From NCBI GenBank assembly GCA_020091685.1, contig CM034591.1, positions 14,910,043-14,974,042 of the forward strand: DNA of 64,000 nucleotides, read 5' to 3'. The translations under genes and the position numbers were made by a program. Origin of the DNA: Lutjanus erythropterus. Its lineage: Eukaryota; Chordata; Actinopteri; Lutjaniformes; Lutjanidae. How positions within the stretch are numbered: position 1 is the stretch's first letter; each line of letters starts with the position of its first letter. Under the pieces are notes generated by a model. That model was given only the letters and a program-made list of their open reading frames with translations. It had not been told where the DNA came from and did not search any database. Of this stretch, positions 36,321 to 48,410 are shown piece by piece.

Positions 36321-36565
36321 ATTTTGCATAAATTAGAAGGTTAACCGTTTTGGAGTTGTTTTTTTCTGAAGAATTAGAATGTTGGTGGCTGTTTATGACC
36401 AGATGTTGTGATGTCAGAACAATCCATTCTAGAACCTGCAGTGAGAGGACACAGCCTCTCAAACACCAGAAGAGACACTTTGAGTATTTGTTTGTCAGGA
36501 GAGAAATCTGCACCTGCGATAAAAAGAGCAAAAGCTATCATACCGAAAAGCCAAGAAAAGCCAAG

Positions 36566-39500
36566 ATGAGTGAAGCCAGCTCAGTGTACAATGAGCTCCG
36601 TCTGGAGAAACAGCTGTGCGACGCCGTGATCAGAGTGGACGGCGTTGAATTTCACACGCACAAGGTCATCCTCTGCAACTGCAGCTCGTACTTCAGGTGA
36701 GCCGCTTGTCAGATGTTCATGCTTATTAACAGGAGACACTGATTCATGGAGAAACAAGTTAGTTAAAGTTGTATGAAAATAATATAGAAATATAAATTAA
36801 AAAATAGATTTTTAAAAATGTTTTGAAAAGTGAAGTTCACCATAATTGTAGGTATCAAAGCTAATTCTGCTTTCAGGTAATGATTTTTACTGCCAGCCTT
36901 TTAGTGTGCAACTGTTTTACATGAAATCAGACATAATTTTAAATAAGTAAATACTGGATTTCTAATATTCTTGTGAAATATATAGCTTTAATGGTCACAT
37001 CTGTTCTGTAAAGTGCAATATAGGTTTTATATTGATATGATCATTTTATTTAGAGTAGATATGAAGGGAAAACGTGGATCACTTGATTTTCAGTCCATTA
37101 TTTTGCCTCCTTCTTGGCCCACAGAGCTCTCTACACCTACTGGTCGACTCCAGACAGTCGGGTCTATGACATTCCCAACGTGTCAGCTGATATGATGAAG
37201 CTCATCATTGAGTTTGCCTACACCGGCTTTGTTCCTGTGACACAAGAGAACGTAGAGGAGCTTTTCATAGCAGCAGACCGCTTCAATGTACTGGGCATCG
37301 TACAAGCCTGCAGTGACTTCATGGAGGAGCAGCTGACCCCACACAACTGCATCGGCATCTGGTGGTTCTCGGACGTCTATTACAACCCCGAACTGAAAGA
37401 CAAGGCCTTCCTCTTCATACTGAAGCACTTTGAGGAGGTTGCCGCCACCTCAGCAGAGTTCCTGCAGCTCCCTGTGCAAGAACTTACTAAAATCATTGAG
37501 GATGACCGACTCCATGTTAAGAAGGAGAAGAAGGTGTTTGAGGCCATCGTTCATTGGATCACCTACGCACCTGAGGAACGCAGAGGATACATCTCTCTGC
37601 TTCTGTCCAGTGTAAGTCAGATGAACGATCATGCATTAACTTTTCATTTTCACCTGTTACATTTATTGTCCAGAATGACATCAGGGCACTGAAACAGTAA
37701 AACTTGTACTGGTATTTTTAATAATTAGAAACAACTATTTAAAAAAAAATACTAATAGAATTGATCAAATATACATAAAATACTGTGTAAAACAAAAAAA
37801 AATTTAACAATATGCATTATGTTATGTCAAATATATACATATACATACATATATAGGACAGATATGCCAATATTGACCAGTATAGCTGTGATAGGCCAAT
37901 ATTGGCCAATAATATGGGTTAATCGATCGTATTGGCTGACCAGTAATAACAGCTGATTGATATGTATCTGTCTGGGTCTACTAAAGAATTTTGGAATCTG
38001 ATGTATTTCCAAAAATAATCTACATCATCCAACAGATCTTGTAAAACTAAAGCAAGAAAGACACTGGATTTTTTAGGCCAAAGTTGATATTTATATATTT
38101 TTTAAAAATCCAACATAAGGATCCTGTGAAATAGCTCTGTTTAACATGAAAAATAATAGCATTTTTTTCAGGTTAAAAAAGTTGTCAGCGCTCTCTAGTG
38201 GACAAACTTTGTATTTGCAACACTGTGAATGATCTTGAATGGAAATGTGGCCTTTCTTTAATGTAGTTTCTTATATATATAATGTATAGTGAACAGGTCA
38301 TTAGCAAAATAAACCCTGACAGGATAGTACTGGTTTAAAAATGATTTTTATTGATTTAAATATGATTTTATTGCTTCTACTAAGTCCTCCAGGATCAATG
38401 ATCACAACTACATCCATAGCAACAATGTGCTACTCAGAAGTAACAGACCCTAGACTGTGATTGACCAATCAGAATGAAATATTCAGCAAAGTCATGTAAA
38501 ATTGGCTGTTAATATCACCCATGCTGAAGTATCAGCACTGCTGTATTTTAGAGAGTTTAATTCCAGCTTCTGTCCTCATGTCTCGATGTAGGTCAGGCTG
38601 GCTTTGATGAGTCCACAGTACATCATGGACAACGTGGCTGACAGCGAACTGGTGAGAGAGAATAAAGAGTGTCGAGCAACTCTCCTCAGGAGCATGGAGA
38701 TCATGCTGGACATCAGAACAGGGAGGTTCCCTGCGTCTTCTCTATATGACCCTTTGGCCCGTCCTCGACTGCCCTCTGCCATCCTGTTTGCTGTTGGAGG
38801 CTGGAGCGAAGGGAGTCCCACCAATGCCATCGAGGCATACGATGTCCGTGCTGACCGCTGGGTCAGCGTAGATAACAATGAGCAGGAGATTCACCGGGCC
38901 TACCTTGGCACTGCTTTCCTCAATGGATCACTTTACTGTCTCGGTGGCTTTGACGGTGATGAACAGTTCAAGATTATGGACAGGTTTGACCTGGATACAC
39001 GTACCTGGCATGAGGTGGCACCAATGCATTTGTGCCGCTGCTTTGTCAGTGTAACTGTGCTGGATGGGCACATATACGCCATAGGAGGTTTTGATGGACG
39101 TAATCGACATGACAGTGCGGAGCGTTACTGGCCCAGTACCAACCAGTGGACAATGATTGCGCCCATGAACGAGCACAGGAGTGATGCCAGTTGCACGGCC
39201 CTCCATGGCAAGGTGGGTGGCGCTAAAGAGCGGCTCAGAATAACTGAAATAGCTCTGTGCTGGAACAGAGAGAGCACAGAAGTTCATGTTTCAAGTTTGG
39301 CTCTTAAAGGTCTAGTGTGCAAGATTCAGGGCAGAATATTGCAGAAATTGAATATTCATGCTCTAAGTATGTTTTCATCACAATTTGGCCACTGCAAACA
39401 TCCTGATGGTTGATCAGGCCCGCTGATGGAAGCTGATGGAAACTGCTAAAGGAAATGCAAACTAGCGCAGCACAGTTTGACTCTGCATAGTCAAAAGTGT

Positions 39501-40945
39501 CAATGTTAGTCCTACTATACACTAGGAAGAAGAGAGTGACAAAATGTGCAAGCTCACCACTAGATGCCACCAAATCTTACACACTGGTCCTTTAAGTTCT
39601 TACGTTCAACAAACCTCACAAGATTATTAAACTAGATTATTCAGATTGTGCTACTAATAAGTGATCATCATTGCAACACACATTTCAACTTCGAAGGCTA
39701 AAAAAAAAAAATTCTAAAGCTTAAACAACAAACACCAGAGCAACTTTATTCATCCAGAATTTGGCATCATATTATGCAGTGTTGCCTCTTTTTTCTCTCA
39801 GGTTTAAGTGTCTGATTTGCTCCCAAAAGGTGTGGAAATAAGTCTAGAAAACACACAGTGTCATGTTTTTGAATACTCGTCTTCAAAACACAGCTTATCA
39901 CCTCTTTCGTTCTCTCCAGGTGTACATTTGTGGTGGCTTCAATGGGGCCGAGTGCCTGTCAACAGCTGAATGTTACAACCCAGAGAGCAACCAGTGGACA
40001 CTGATCACCCCCATGGAGAGCAGCCGCAGTGGAGTCGGGGTCGTCGCCTATGCAGACCGAGTCTTTGCAGTAAGCACACTGAACACTGCTGATACTCACA
40101 TAACACAGAGACACTGTGAGTCAGTTCAGAATTGGGCACCTCTGATATCACGGAGATTCATCCCTTAAAACTTTTACATCGACGGCAGTAATGTGCTGAT
40201 GTAAGGTAATAAAGTCAGAGCTGAAACTGATTACCCGATTACAGTAATCAATTACAAGGAAACACTTTTGACAGTCCAGTAATCGCTGAGGTAATTTTTC
40301 AAGCAAAATTAATCGTAAAATATTAAACTGAATATTTTTGTGTTTTGGGGTGTTTGTCGCAACAAACAGGTAATTTGAGTTTGTCAGCTTGTGCCATGGG
40401 GAATTGCAGTTGGAATTCACTTTTACCCCAAGATGTAGTTTATGGTCATAGAGAATTAAAAAACAGAAATTTTTCTTTTAAAATTACTCACACCAATTAA
40501 TCAGTTGTCACAATTGCTTGTAACTAAATTAACAGTTGATAACTAGTTGATTAGTTGTTGTAACTCTAACAAAAAGACAGAATAAAGACTTCATATTTCA
40601 TCTTTTCTCTAACAGGTTGGTGGTTTCGATGGAACCAGCCGTCTGTGCACTGCTGAGGCCTACAACCCCTCCACCGGCACCTGGCACGCTGTACCCTCCA
40701 TGCTGAACCCCCGCAGCAACTTTGCCATCGACGTGATCGAGGACCGCCTGTTTGTAGTCGGGGGCTTCAATGGCTACACCACCTCCTGTGACGTTGAATG
40801 CTACGATGTGGAGGCCGGTGAGTGGTCTTGTGTCAGTGACATGGAGATCTCCCGCAGCGCCTTGAGCTGCTGTGTGGCGTACGGACTCCCCAACATGGCC
40901 GACTACGCCGCCCCCCGCTGTCACGCTCCTCCAGCTCTGCTCTGA
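36566..40945 (+). CDS. klhl10: klhl10-type Kelch-like protein (BTB-BACK-Kelch), 5 coding exons, 572 aa
   Basis: Exons 36566-36696, 37125-37611, 38592-39212, 39920-40069, 40616-40945. BTB about residues 8-115 (LEKQLCDAVIRVDG, HKVILCNCSSYFRALY, MMKLIIEFAYTG); BACK about 120-225 (HNCIGIWWFSDVYYNPELK, AEFLQLPVQEL); six Kelch blades about 265-560 with repeated GG-W signatures (FAVGGWSEGSPTNAIEAYD, YAIGGFDGRNRHDSAERY, YICGGFNGAECLSTAE, FAVGGFDGTSRLCTAEAY, FVVGGFNGYTTSCDVECYD). These track mammalian KLHL10 closely (SPTNAIEAYDARADRW and NPRSNF in human). KLHL10 is a germ-cell CUL3 ubiquitin-ligase adaptor needed for sperm maturation. The start was chosen at MSEASSVYNELRLE because homology begins there; an in-frame ATG at 36350 would add 72 residues with no family likeness. 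Human KLHL10 lies on another chromosome from ILDR1, so this may be a relocated teleost paralogue. Confidence 0.92.
36697..37124 (+). other. klhl10 intron 1
   Basis: 428 bp, phase 2, AT-rich, nothing further seen. Confidence 0.7.
37612..38591 (+). other. klhl10 intron 2 with hAT-like repeat debris
   Basis: 0.98 kb. Carries GCCAATATTGGCC motifs near 37895, TTTATTGTCCAGAATGACAT near 37662 and GCTCTCTAGTGGACAAACTT near 38190. Related text appears around 46690-46810, so both are copies of one non-autonomous element. Confidence 0.5.
39304..39595. mobile_element. TIR-MITE in klhl10 intron 3
   Basis: Left end TTAAAGGTCTAGTGTGCAAG is the inverted counterpart of the right end CTTACACACTGGTCCTTTAA. 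Subterminal CTCACCACTAGATGCCAC marks a family widespread in percomorph fish. A second copy is at 46234-46538. Confidence 0.75.
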
Positions 40946-41004
40946 GGAGGAGAATGAAGTGGAGAGAAGAAACTCCAACTGACTATGACCTTTGTTGTTC
41001 TGTA

Positions 41005-41010
41005 AATAAA
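41005..41010 (+). terminator. klhl10: Poly(A) signal of klhl10
   Basis: AATAAA 60 bp after the klhl10 stop, followed by GT- and T-rich sequence (TGGTGCTGTTGTT). It predicts a very short 3' UTR of roughly 80-90 nt. Confidence 0.7.
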
Positions 41011-43177
41011 TGTCTTTATGCGTGAAATTCTGTGGTGCTGTTGTTATTCCAGCAATTATGGAGATTTTCAGTTTGTGTGACAGCTTGCCAGCTTCATGTT
41101 AGACCACTAACAATCCCCTTTGACCTCTGACCTCCTGAAAGAAGCAGTACAACACAAACATCAGAGGCCTCACTGAAAAAAATGCTCTTAGATCTATACT
41201 GAAATTTAAATTTGTTTCGTCTGTGCATGAGTTTGATTCATGAGGGATACTGAACATATAAAACCTTGCTTAGCCAGGTTCTGAGAAGAAAATTTGGAAT
41301 TTAAGCACCTGTGATCCTCAAATCTCAGTATAAATTGATGACATCTCCCATACAATCGGTTATTTTACTGACTATAATGCAGCACAAATAAAGGTTTAAT
41401 CAGGAATAGCCATGGACAAAAAGAGAGAGGGAAGCAAACTTTCTGAAATACAGAATCACGGTGATGGTAGAGAAAATTGAAGCCGGGCAACACATGGGGG
41501 ATTAAATAATGGGGTGTGGTAGTTCTCTTCTGGTCATCAACACCTCCCTTGCAGTGGCTCTGTGACCCCCCTGAGCTGTTTACATCAGTGGTAACCCTCA
41601 GGGATTTAAGATGCAAACCACAAAACGACAGTGCGACTGATTTGAGTCACATTTGAGCCAGGGACTTTTTCTTGCATGCAAGTGTGAACCAACCATGACG
41701 TCACACATTGGTGACATTATGGTTGGTTCAGAGCGTGGAGCTGGGTGATGTACTGCGATTTGGGCGGTGCTTGGTTGTCGCTGGCCTTTCAGCGGGAGGT
41801 AATGGCGGCCTGGCTGGTTACGCTCTTTCTCGTATTACAGTTATTAAACAGTTCCCTAAACTGTGTTTCTGAGAACATTTTAGGTGAGAAGTAGGCAATG
41901 AAATAAAATAATCTTGATCAATATTTGCCTATAGTTTGACAGTTTGATCTGAGTTTCGGGAGTCCTGTGTGTTGCACCGGAATGACTCACTGAAAATGTA
42001 CAGAAGAAGACTTGAAACCAGCGATTGAGACCATAAACTCATTAGGACACTGTGATCATAAGTCAAGTAAGAAGGCCCTGCTGGCCATTAGACAGCAAGG
42101 GGTAACACTTCTGCATAGGTTTCGCTTTTCAGACCCGGCAGCTCCATCCACTACGGTCGATGGTTGCATGTCATGCCCCATCTCCCCTCATTTCTTGTCT
42201 ACTAAAAATACAAATAAATGACAAAACAAAGACAGGAGAAGGGGAGACAGGACATCACCTGCTGCAGAGGAGAACTATTGATATCTACAGAGGAAACCGT
42301 CAAGCAGTGAAATGAGAGGAACTCCTCTGAGGAACTACCTCAAAGGTGAAACACTGGCTGAAACAAAACCAGAACTGTGACTATTGATCATTGGTTTCTG
42401 TTCATGCACTTTACTATTAATGATGTACTTAATTTTTACTAATTAAATCTTGTTATTTTGTGTCAGGACCTTTTTAAACAGACATGCTTAACCAGGGACA
42501 GGAGTTGCAAATTACCATTTCTGTACTGCAGTATATCAGGCTCTACATTTTACAAGCACTATACTGCTCCACTGAGCGACATGCATCTGTAGACTGATGT
42601 ATCTACATGGAAATGACGAACATGCACATATTCACACAGACACATCACATGTAAACAGAGCTTTGAGACCTCTTCTCAGCTGCCTCACCAGATTGATACA
42701 GATGAGTCCACATTAGATTAACCCATCTGGACCAAAAATAAATCTACACAATAATTACATGTAGCTGTAGGTGGATAAGAGAAGAGAACAATAAACGCCT
42801 CACATGAAAGAAATCACATACTCGTCTTGAGTTTAGAGCAATTAACCTACTATATTATATGCCCCTATATATCAAATAAGTCTGTAGCTCTCCTTAGCCA
42901 GCAACACACAACTGCAAAAAGATATCTATACTTAATAATGTTTGAATACAGTACTATAGTCTGAAAATACTCTGTTACAAGTAATATTCCTCAACTCAGA
43001 AACTTACTTGAGCAAAAGTACAGAAGTGAAATGTATCAAAAGTAAATGCATTCATTATGTAGAATGGCTTCTTTTCACAGTGTTATGGCATTTTAATGTT
43101 GTAGTTCATCGATATAGAGCTAATTTGAGATGCTTTGTCAATACATTGGTTTGAATATTTTATAAGACACAAAAGTC

Positions 43178-43432
43178 CCAAATTCTCAAAATCTTTGATT
43201 CCATCTTCATAAATGTGAAAATTTCTGGTTTCTTCACTCATTTATGACAATAAATTGAATAACTTTAGGTTGTGGGCAAAACAGGATATTTGCTGATGTC
43301 ATCTTGGGATCTGGGGAAACACTAACTGACAGTTTTCATAAATTTCTGATATTTTAGACCAAAATATTAATTGATTAATCAAATAATCAGCAAATTAATC
43401 ACTGATGGAAATAATCGTCATTTGCAGCCCCA
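43178..43432 (-). mobile_element. Copy 1 of the AGGGCTGCAA-ended MITE family
   Basis: Reverse-oriented copy: internal ATTCTCAAAATCTTTGATTC, TTTAGGTTGTGGGCAAAAC and TTTGGGATC-like blocks and the end ATAATCGTCATTTGCAGCCC match, inverted, the copies at 49660 and 55421. Confidence 0.6.
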
Positions 43433-44149
43433 AAGCACAATATTTACACGTCAAGTCCGATATCAAGGAATGGAACAATGAACTGAAGCAATCTGCAAAA
43501 TCTCTCAAACACCCTTCTCTCTCCACTTGTTTGTTTGGACTTACTTATGTTGCTGGATGAAGACCCTCACACTTTTTTTTTTAATTTATTTTATTTGGTT
43601 CCATATGGTTTTCGATCTTAAATACTCTCACAAATATATTCCTTGAGTATATGCCATAATGTTTGATATTTCTTCAATAAAATATGCACAAAAAAAAAAA
43701 AAATCTCTTTAAGTAGTTTGTTTCCAAACTTTTCAGTATTTTGTTCCTTTTCATTTTTTCTGCCCAGCCAAATAGAAAGTACGCAATAGTCCTGCTCCAA
43801 ATCAATTAAATACACAATTAAAATACATTTAATTAAAAATACTGCTCATCTCTGGTTGTATATTTAAAAGAGCTTCCAGTACTGCCGTAGTTCGGTGAAA
43901 ATATGAGTTATATTGGTCATTTGGTTAATTGTAAATGTGCCGGTAAAATGACATTAATGAAATTAATAGTCATTAATAAAAGTCGAAAGGGTGGCAGTCG
44001 CTTGTTTTGTCAAACTGCGACTGTGCAGTGCGGTCTTGTTTAAGTCGCGCACTGATGACGTCGCGCTGAGAGGAGGTGCGGGTTTGCCACGTCGGTCTCT
44101 GTGCAACGCATTTACACTGTTGCTTCTGGAGCCCAGGGCTAACTTTCAA

Positions 44150-44360
44150 AGCCGTTTTATGTTTTGGGCCGCAGAGAAAGGGACCCTCCAGCATCGCCGG
44201 TGCCGTCGTAGCTCGTCGCCACAGCAGCGCAGCCGGGTATATTGAAGCTGGAAGGCAGAGAAATGCTCGGTGCTGTCTGGACTCGTCAGGCTGGAAGAAG
44301 CCACACAACTGACTGATGCATCCTCGTTCACTTCAACCCCCCGTATGTTGTCGATGTTGT
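44150..44360 (+). promoter_or_regulatory. tmem39a: tmem39a promoter region and probable non-coding first exon
   Basis: The stretch from about 43980 to 44360 is unusually rich in CG dinucleotides against an AT-rich, CpG-poor surround, as in a CpG-island promoter. A strong donor GTGAGT starts at 44361, and the ATG-bearing exon has an acceptor ending at 50583 (TCCTCCACAG). Mammalian TMEM39A also has an untranslated first exon, so 44360 is probably its 3' edge here; the transcription start is not resolved. A CRE-like TGACGTCG lies at 44056-44063. Intron 1 would be about 6.2 kb. Confidence 0.6.
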
Positions 44361-45397
44361 GTGAGTAACTGTGGCTCTCCGGAGCTTTTCCTTTTTTTAA
44401 ACTATCTAGCTTTCATTCTGCATGCTAACAGCTAGCTACAAGCGTGCATCTTTCTATTTTGAACGCCTTTTTGTGTAAGCGTGCTCCCAAGTTTCCGCCG
44501 TGGACAAAATGACAACGCTGCCTGATGTCATGATTCAGTCTGATTCGGGCAGCTTTAGGTTAGTGCATGTCTTAGCAAGTCTCTGCAACAACAACACACA
44601 CACACACACACGAAACACCTCCTGAAAAAGTGCTCCCTAAAAAGAAAAGTCAGGACAGTCCCTAAAAAACACACCAGCTTCAGTTTCAAACACCTTTCTC
44701 CCGCTTCTCGGTCCCTTTTTAGCACGTTTAAAAGGACTTGAGGTGAGGTGAAACCCAGAAACGTGTTGCACTTCCACAAAATGGAAAAATACTATTCTGC
44801 AATCCCTCCACTGGAGTTAATTTCTCTCTGTCACAGTTCCTGTTTTCACTTTTGCGGTGTGTGAGTGTACATGTGTGTGTGTATGTTAACGGCTGTTTCC
44901 TGTTGAGGATTTTATTCATCATTGTTCAATATTGGAGCTACACACACTGGCTGCAGAGCATGCTTTACTATCGTTTCTATTATTCAAATTGGCATAAAGG
45001 AAATGCAGATATACGCAGTGGTAGGATGTTATCTGGCTAATGGTTTGTGTTTCACTTTTAGGAGCCTGTTACTGGCTGATGAAGAGGGGCGGGACTAGTT
45101 TTTTTTTTTAAAGCCATTGAGCGATGATGATAAGATAAATTATACAATATTTTATAGAGTTCATTTGCAACTCCACTGATCCCAGACTGAACTGTGTTTA
45201 CATAGCTTAAGAATTGTTTTTATTGTGGAGTAATCTGATTTCTCAATATATTATACAGGGTATGGTAAAAAAAAAAAAAAGAGTGATTATTTCAACAAAT
45301 ATTGCGATTGATTCATGATAAGTAGGAATGATCAGTTTTGCATCACAATTTTAACTTCCACTGGATAATATAAGTAAATTTATTAAATTGCTCCCAA

Positions 45398-45572
45398 ATG
45401 TCTTGTTTCCCCACAACCCAAAAATATTCACTTTAGGTTGAAGAAATCAGAACATTTTGACATTTAAGAAGTTGGAATCGGAGAACTCAAATTGATTAGC
45501 AAAATAGTTTGCAGCTTTTGCACTTGGCCATATTGCTAGTTCGATAATATTTTGATTAATTGTTCAGCCCTG
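45398..45572 (+). mobile_element. Partial copy 2 of the AGGGCTGCAA MITE family
   Basis: Shares CCACAACCCAAAAATATTCA, TTTAAGAAGTTGGAATCGG and CAAAATAGTTTGCAG with the full copy at 55421-55721. It lies in tmem39a intron 1. Confidence 0.55.
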
Positions 45573-46233
45573 GTCAGAAAATAGTTAAAGATGTCGAACA
45601 TAGTCCAGGCGACATCTTAAAATCACTTGATTTGTCTGACCATCAGTTCAAATAAAATCTGCAGCCATTTGCAACATGTATGTCCTTGTTCTGTTTCAGT
45701 TATTTGATTAGTCAGTTAACAAGTATTTATTTATTTAATCAGCAACTGTTTGCTAATTAATTAATTGTTTCAGTCACTTTTCAAGCAGCAAGAAAGTAAT
45801 CAACAGATTGATCAGTTATCAATGATAATAATCAATAATTGTGTTAGCCTCGCATGCAGGTTTTTATATTTTAAATCATCACGACAAAGAGAGCAAGCTA
45901 ACTGCTCTTTGTTACAACAGCTGGTTTGACTTGTTGTAGCAGTAGATGCCCAGGTGTAATCAGTAACAATAATTAATGGCTGCATTCCATTCAGGTGTGT
46001 CGGTATTTTTCATGCTGGCTCACTGGCATACCTGAAATGGAGAAGAGCTATTGTTAAAGTTATTATTTACTGCTATGACAAGTTAATGAAATGGGCTGTG
46101 AGGAAGGCCTATTATAAGCATTTATAAATAACACTGATACATTTGAACTTAAATTCTTGGAGTTGGCAAGAGGTTGAGGTAACTTCCTCAGAAAGTGTTT
46201 GAGCTGAGGTGACAGTTTCAGTATTTTAACGTC

Positions 46234-46538
46234 TACTGTGCAAAATTTAGGGGAATTTGTAGGCGGAAACGGAATATAACATTCATAAGTATGTTTTTAT
46301 TTGTGTATAATCGCCTGAAAATTAGATTTACTTAAAATTAAATTAACTTAGCAGATTGTCTTCCACAGTGTTTCTCCAGTGGCCCAGAACAGACAAACAC
46401 TGACTCTATATCCAGGCTGTTGAGTTTTGTAGGCAATCCAAGTTCTCCTACAAGCTCAGAAAGGGAGGGTGAGACAAGGTGTTTGTAATCTGCCAGCTCA
46501 CCACTAGATGCCACTGCATCCTACACACTGGTCCTTCA
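46234..46538. mobile_element. Second copy of the CACTAGATGCCAC TIR-MITE
   Basis: Has ATTCATAAGTATGTTTTTAT, AAGTTCTCCTACAAGCTC, CTCACCACTAGATGCCACTG and the end CCTACACACTGGTCCTT, as at 39304-39595. The left TIR is more degraded. Confidence 0.7.
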
Positions 46539-46599
46539 GTGTCTATATGAAATGAAAAATGCCCATTTAACACTTTTAGGTCATATTGTGCACCTGTTT

Positions 46600-47240
46600 A
46601 ATAGGGCTTGACTGATACTTAGTTTTTTTGGGGGGCAAACACTTGATAAATGCATAATTGAAGCACCATATTTTACTGTTTGACAATAAACTTTATTGTC
46701 CAAAATGATAACAGAACACTGAAACAGTAGACTTTAACTGGAATCTTTAAGAAATATGAATGAGGGTTGGGTTATGTCAAAATCCTCCAACTTAACAGTT
46801 CACTTTGTCCAGTGAACAAAATAAATATTAAACAGAAAAATACAACTATACACCTTCTAAATTCAAGTTTCTCTCTTTTATCGAACTCCGACAGGCTTTA
46901 CTGGCTCGTTAACTCATTGTAAAATAAACTTCATTCAGACTCGACAGAACAACACAATAAAACTGACCAAAACTGCCGTTGTTGGTCTTTCCGCTCTCCC
47001 AACAATCACCAGCTGTATGAACCAACCATCCAATTTCAGCCAATAATATTATGACATAGACATCCATTCGCTAGCAACAGCATGATATATCGGGTTATGA
47101 CACGTCCACTTTTCAGTGATCAAATCAGATTCCTCCTAACATTATGCCCCACCTGTCTGTCCCTATTCACTCAGATCAATTCGTCACAATACCGAAGCTG
47201 GATGCTCTCAAAGTGCAGTTTCATCTGGACTGTAATTGTC
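46600..47240. repeat. Non-autonomous element shared with the 50.9-51.5 kb insertion
   Basis: The blocks TTCAAGTTTCTCTCTTTTA, GGCTCGTTAAC and CTCCCAACAATCACCA recur in the same order at about 51150-51310 with nearly the same spacing. The left part (about 46670-46810) also resembles klhl10 intron 2. It lies in tmem39a intron 1. Confidence 0.6.
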
Positions 47241-47819
47241 TCGGTGAATAAAACGAAAATATTCTGTATAAAGTGTCTGCTGACAGCTTTAGCACTGTTG
47301 TGAACACCTCAAAGATACAGTATGTTAGCTATTGAATGAATGAGTGAAGTCATACTCCTCAGTCACTTCATGTTGACATACACTTGGTATTGTCATTGCC
47401 TCTTTAAACACTTTTAAGGGATTGTTTCCCAACGAGAGTTTAAGCAGGCAGACTGTGTATAAACAGAGCTGATAGTCTGGGTAATTGTAGATTGGTGACG
47501 GCTCTGTTTGCTTTGTTAAGCAGCAGTGCGTTGACAGTAGCCAGGAGTGATGCCACCAGGAAGGCTTCGGGATGGTTCTCCGGTCTGGTAACGCTGGACA
47601 AACTGTTTCAGAGAGGTGTTGTTCAACTCAGTTTAGAAGATGTAGTTAGTGGTGAAGCTGTATTACAGTATACTGCGAGGTGTGTGTAGTATTTTTTCCA
47701 GATCTTATTTATACCACGCAGGTTATACAACGTATTAGAAACACCTCACAGTATAATGCAGAAGACGTCAACAGCACTATGAGCTACACCCTTAAAATGT
47801 CCATAAAGTTGACACCTGC

Positions 47820-48410
47820 CTAAAACTGGTCGGACAAAAACTTTTTTATCACAGGGTTCAGATCACAGGTTGATATTGTGCAAAACTTTGACAAAAAAAA
47901 AAAATCTGCAAATACTTTTATTTCATATTGTTGGCAAATGTTCATGGTATAAGCGGCATAATGAACTTGTAGGCGTGCGTTAAACAGTTTGAAGTCACTT
48001 TGCATCGGGTGGTTTTGCCTTCAAACTGTTTAACACACACCTACTCGTTGATTATCCCTTACGTAACTCACTGTTGCTATGAAATACTGTTGTTATGGAT
48101 GCTGTTATGATCATAGAGTTACTTTTATGCTTAAAATCATTTTTAGATTGATATTTCGTGTCAAACTATTGATCTTTTTTGGTAAATAACCATGAAATAA
48201 GCAGGATAATGTAAAAGGAGTGACTGTCTTAGACATAAACATGTCACAGGAATTTCAAAATAAAGGCATATCTTAAAGACGATGGCATGGATCGATGCTT
48301 TCACAGATCGATGAAGTGTTACACCACTTCCGCCTGCGGGTGTAACAGCATGAAACTTGTCATTTACTCCCCTACAAGCCACAATAACAATCGACTGATC
48401 GGCATTAATT
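47820..48410. mobile_element. Palindromic element with a 24-bp hairpin
   Basis: The stem arms 47970-47993 and 48020-48043 pair at 22 of 24 positions around a 26-nt loop (core TTAAACAGTTTGAA / TTCAAACTGTTTAA). Flanks (ATGTTCATGGTATAAGCGG, GGGTGTAACAGCATGAAAC) belong to a dispersed fish repeat I recognise but cannot name. It lies in tmem39a intron 1. Confidence 0.6.

Larger units (their letters stand above)
40946..44149 (+). other. klhl10-tmem39a spacer, repeat-derived
   Basis: After the klhl10 poly(A) signal no gene is supported. A perfect CRE TGACGTCA lies at 41696-41703 within a GC-richer patch (about 41690-41830); sequence near 42010-42080 matches a common MITE. An AAGTAC-rich repeat fragment is at about 42950-43160 and a reversed copy of the GCTGCAA-ended MITE at 43178-43432. 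Confidence 0.5.

Noticed and set aside
36350-36565. N-terminal extension of klhl10 from the upstream ATG
   Set aside because: In frame but without likeness to the family; the homologous start region begins at MSEASSVYNELR. Kept only as an alternative.
42012-42221. 69-aa ORF in the klhl10-tmem39a spacer as a possible small gene
   Set aside because: The nucleotide sequence matches a dispersed fish repeat and the translation has no domain.
43973-44331. Overlapping ORFs of 60-111 aa on both strands near 44.1 kb
   Set aside because: Open frames are expected by chance in the CG-rich tmem39a promoter and leader; no codon or homology support.
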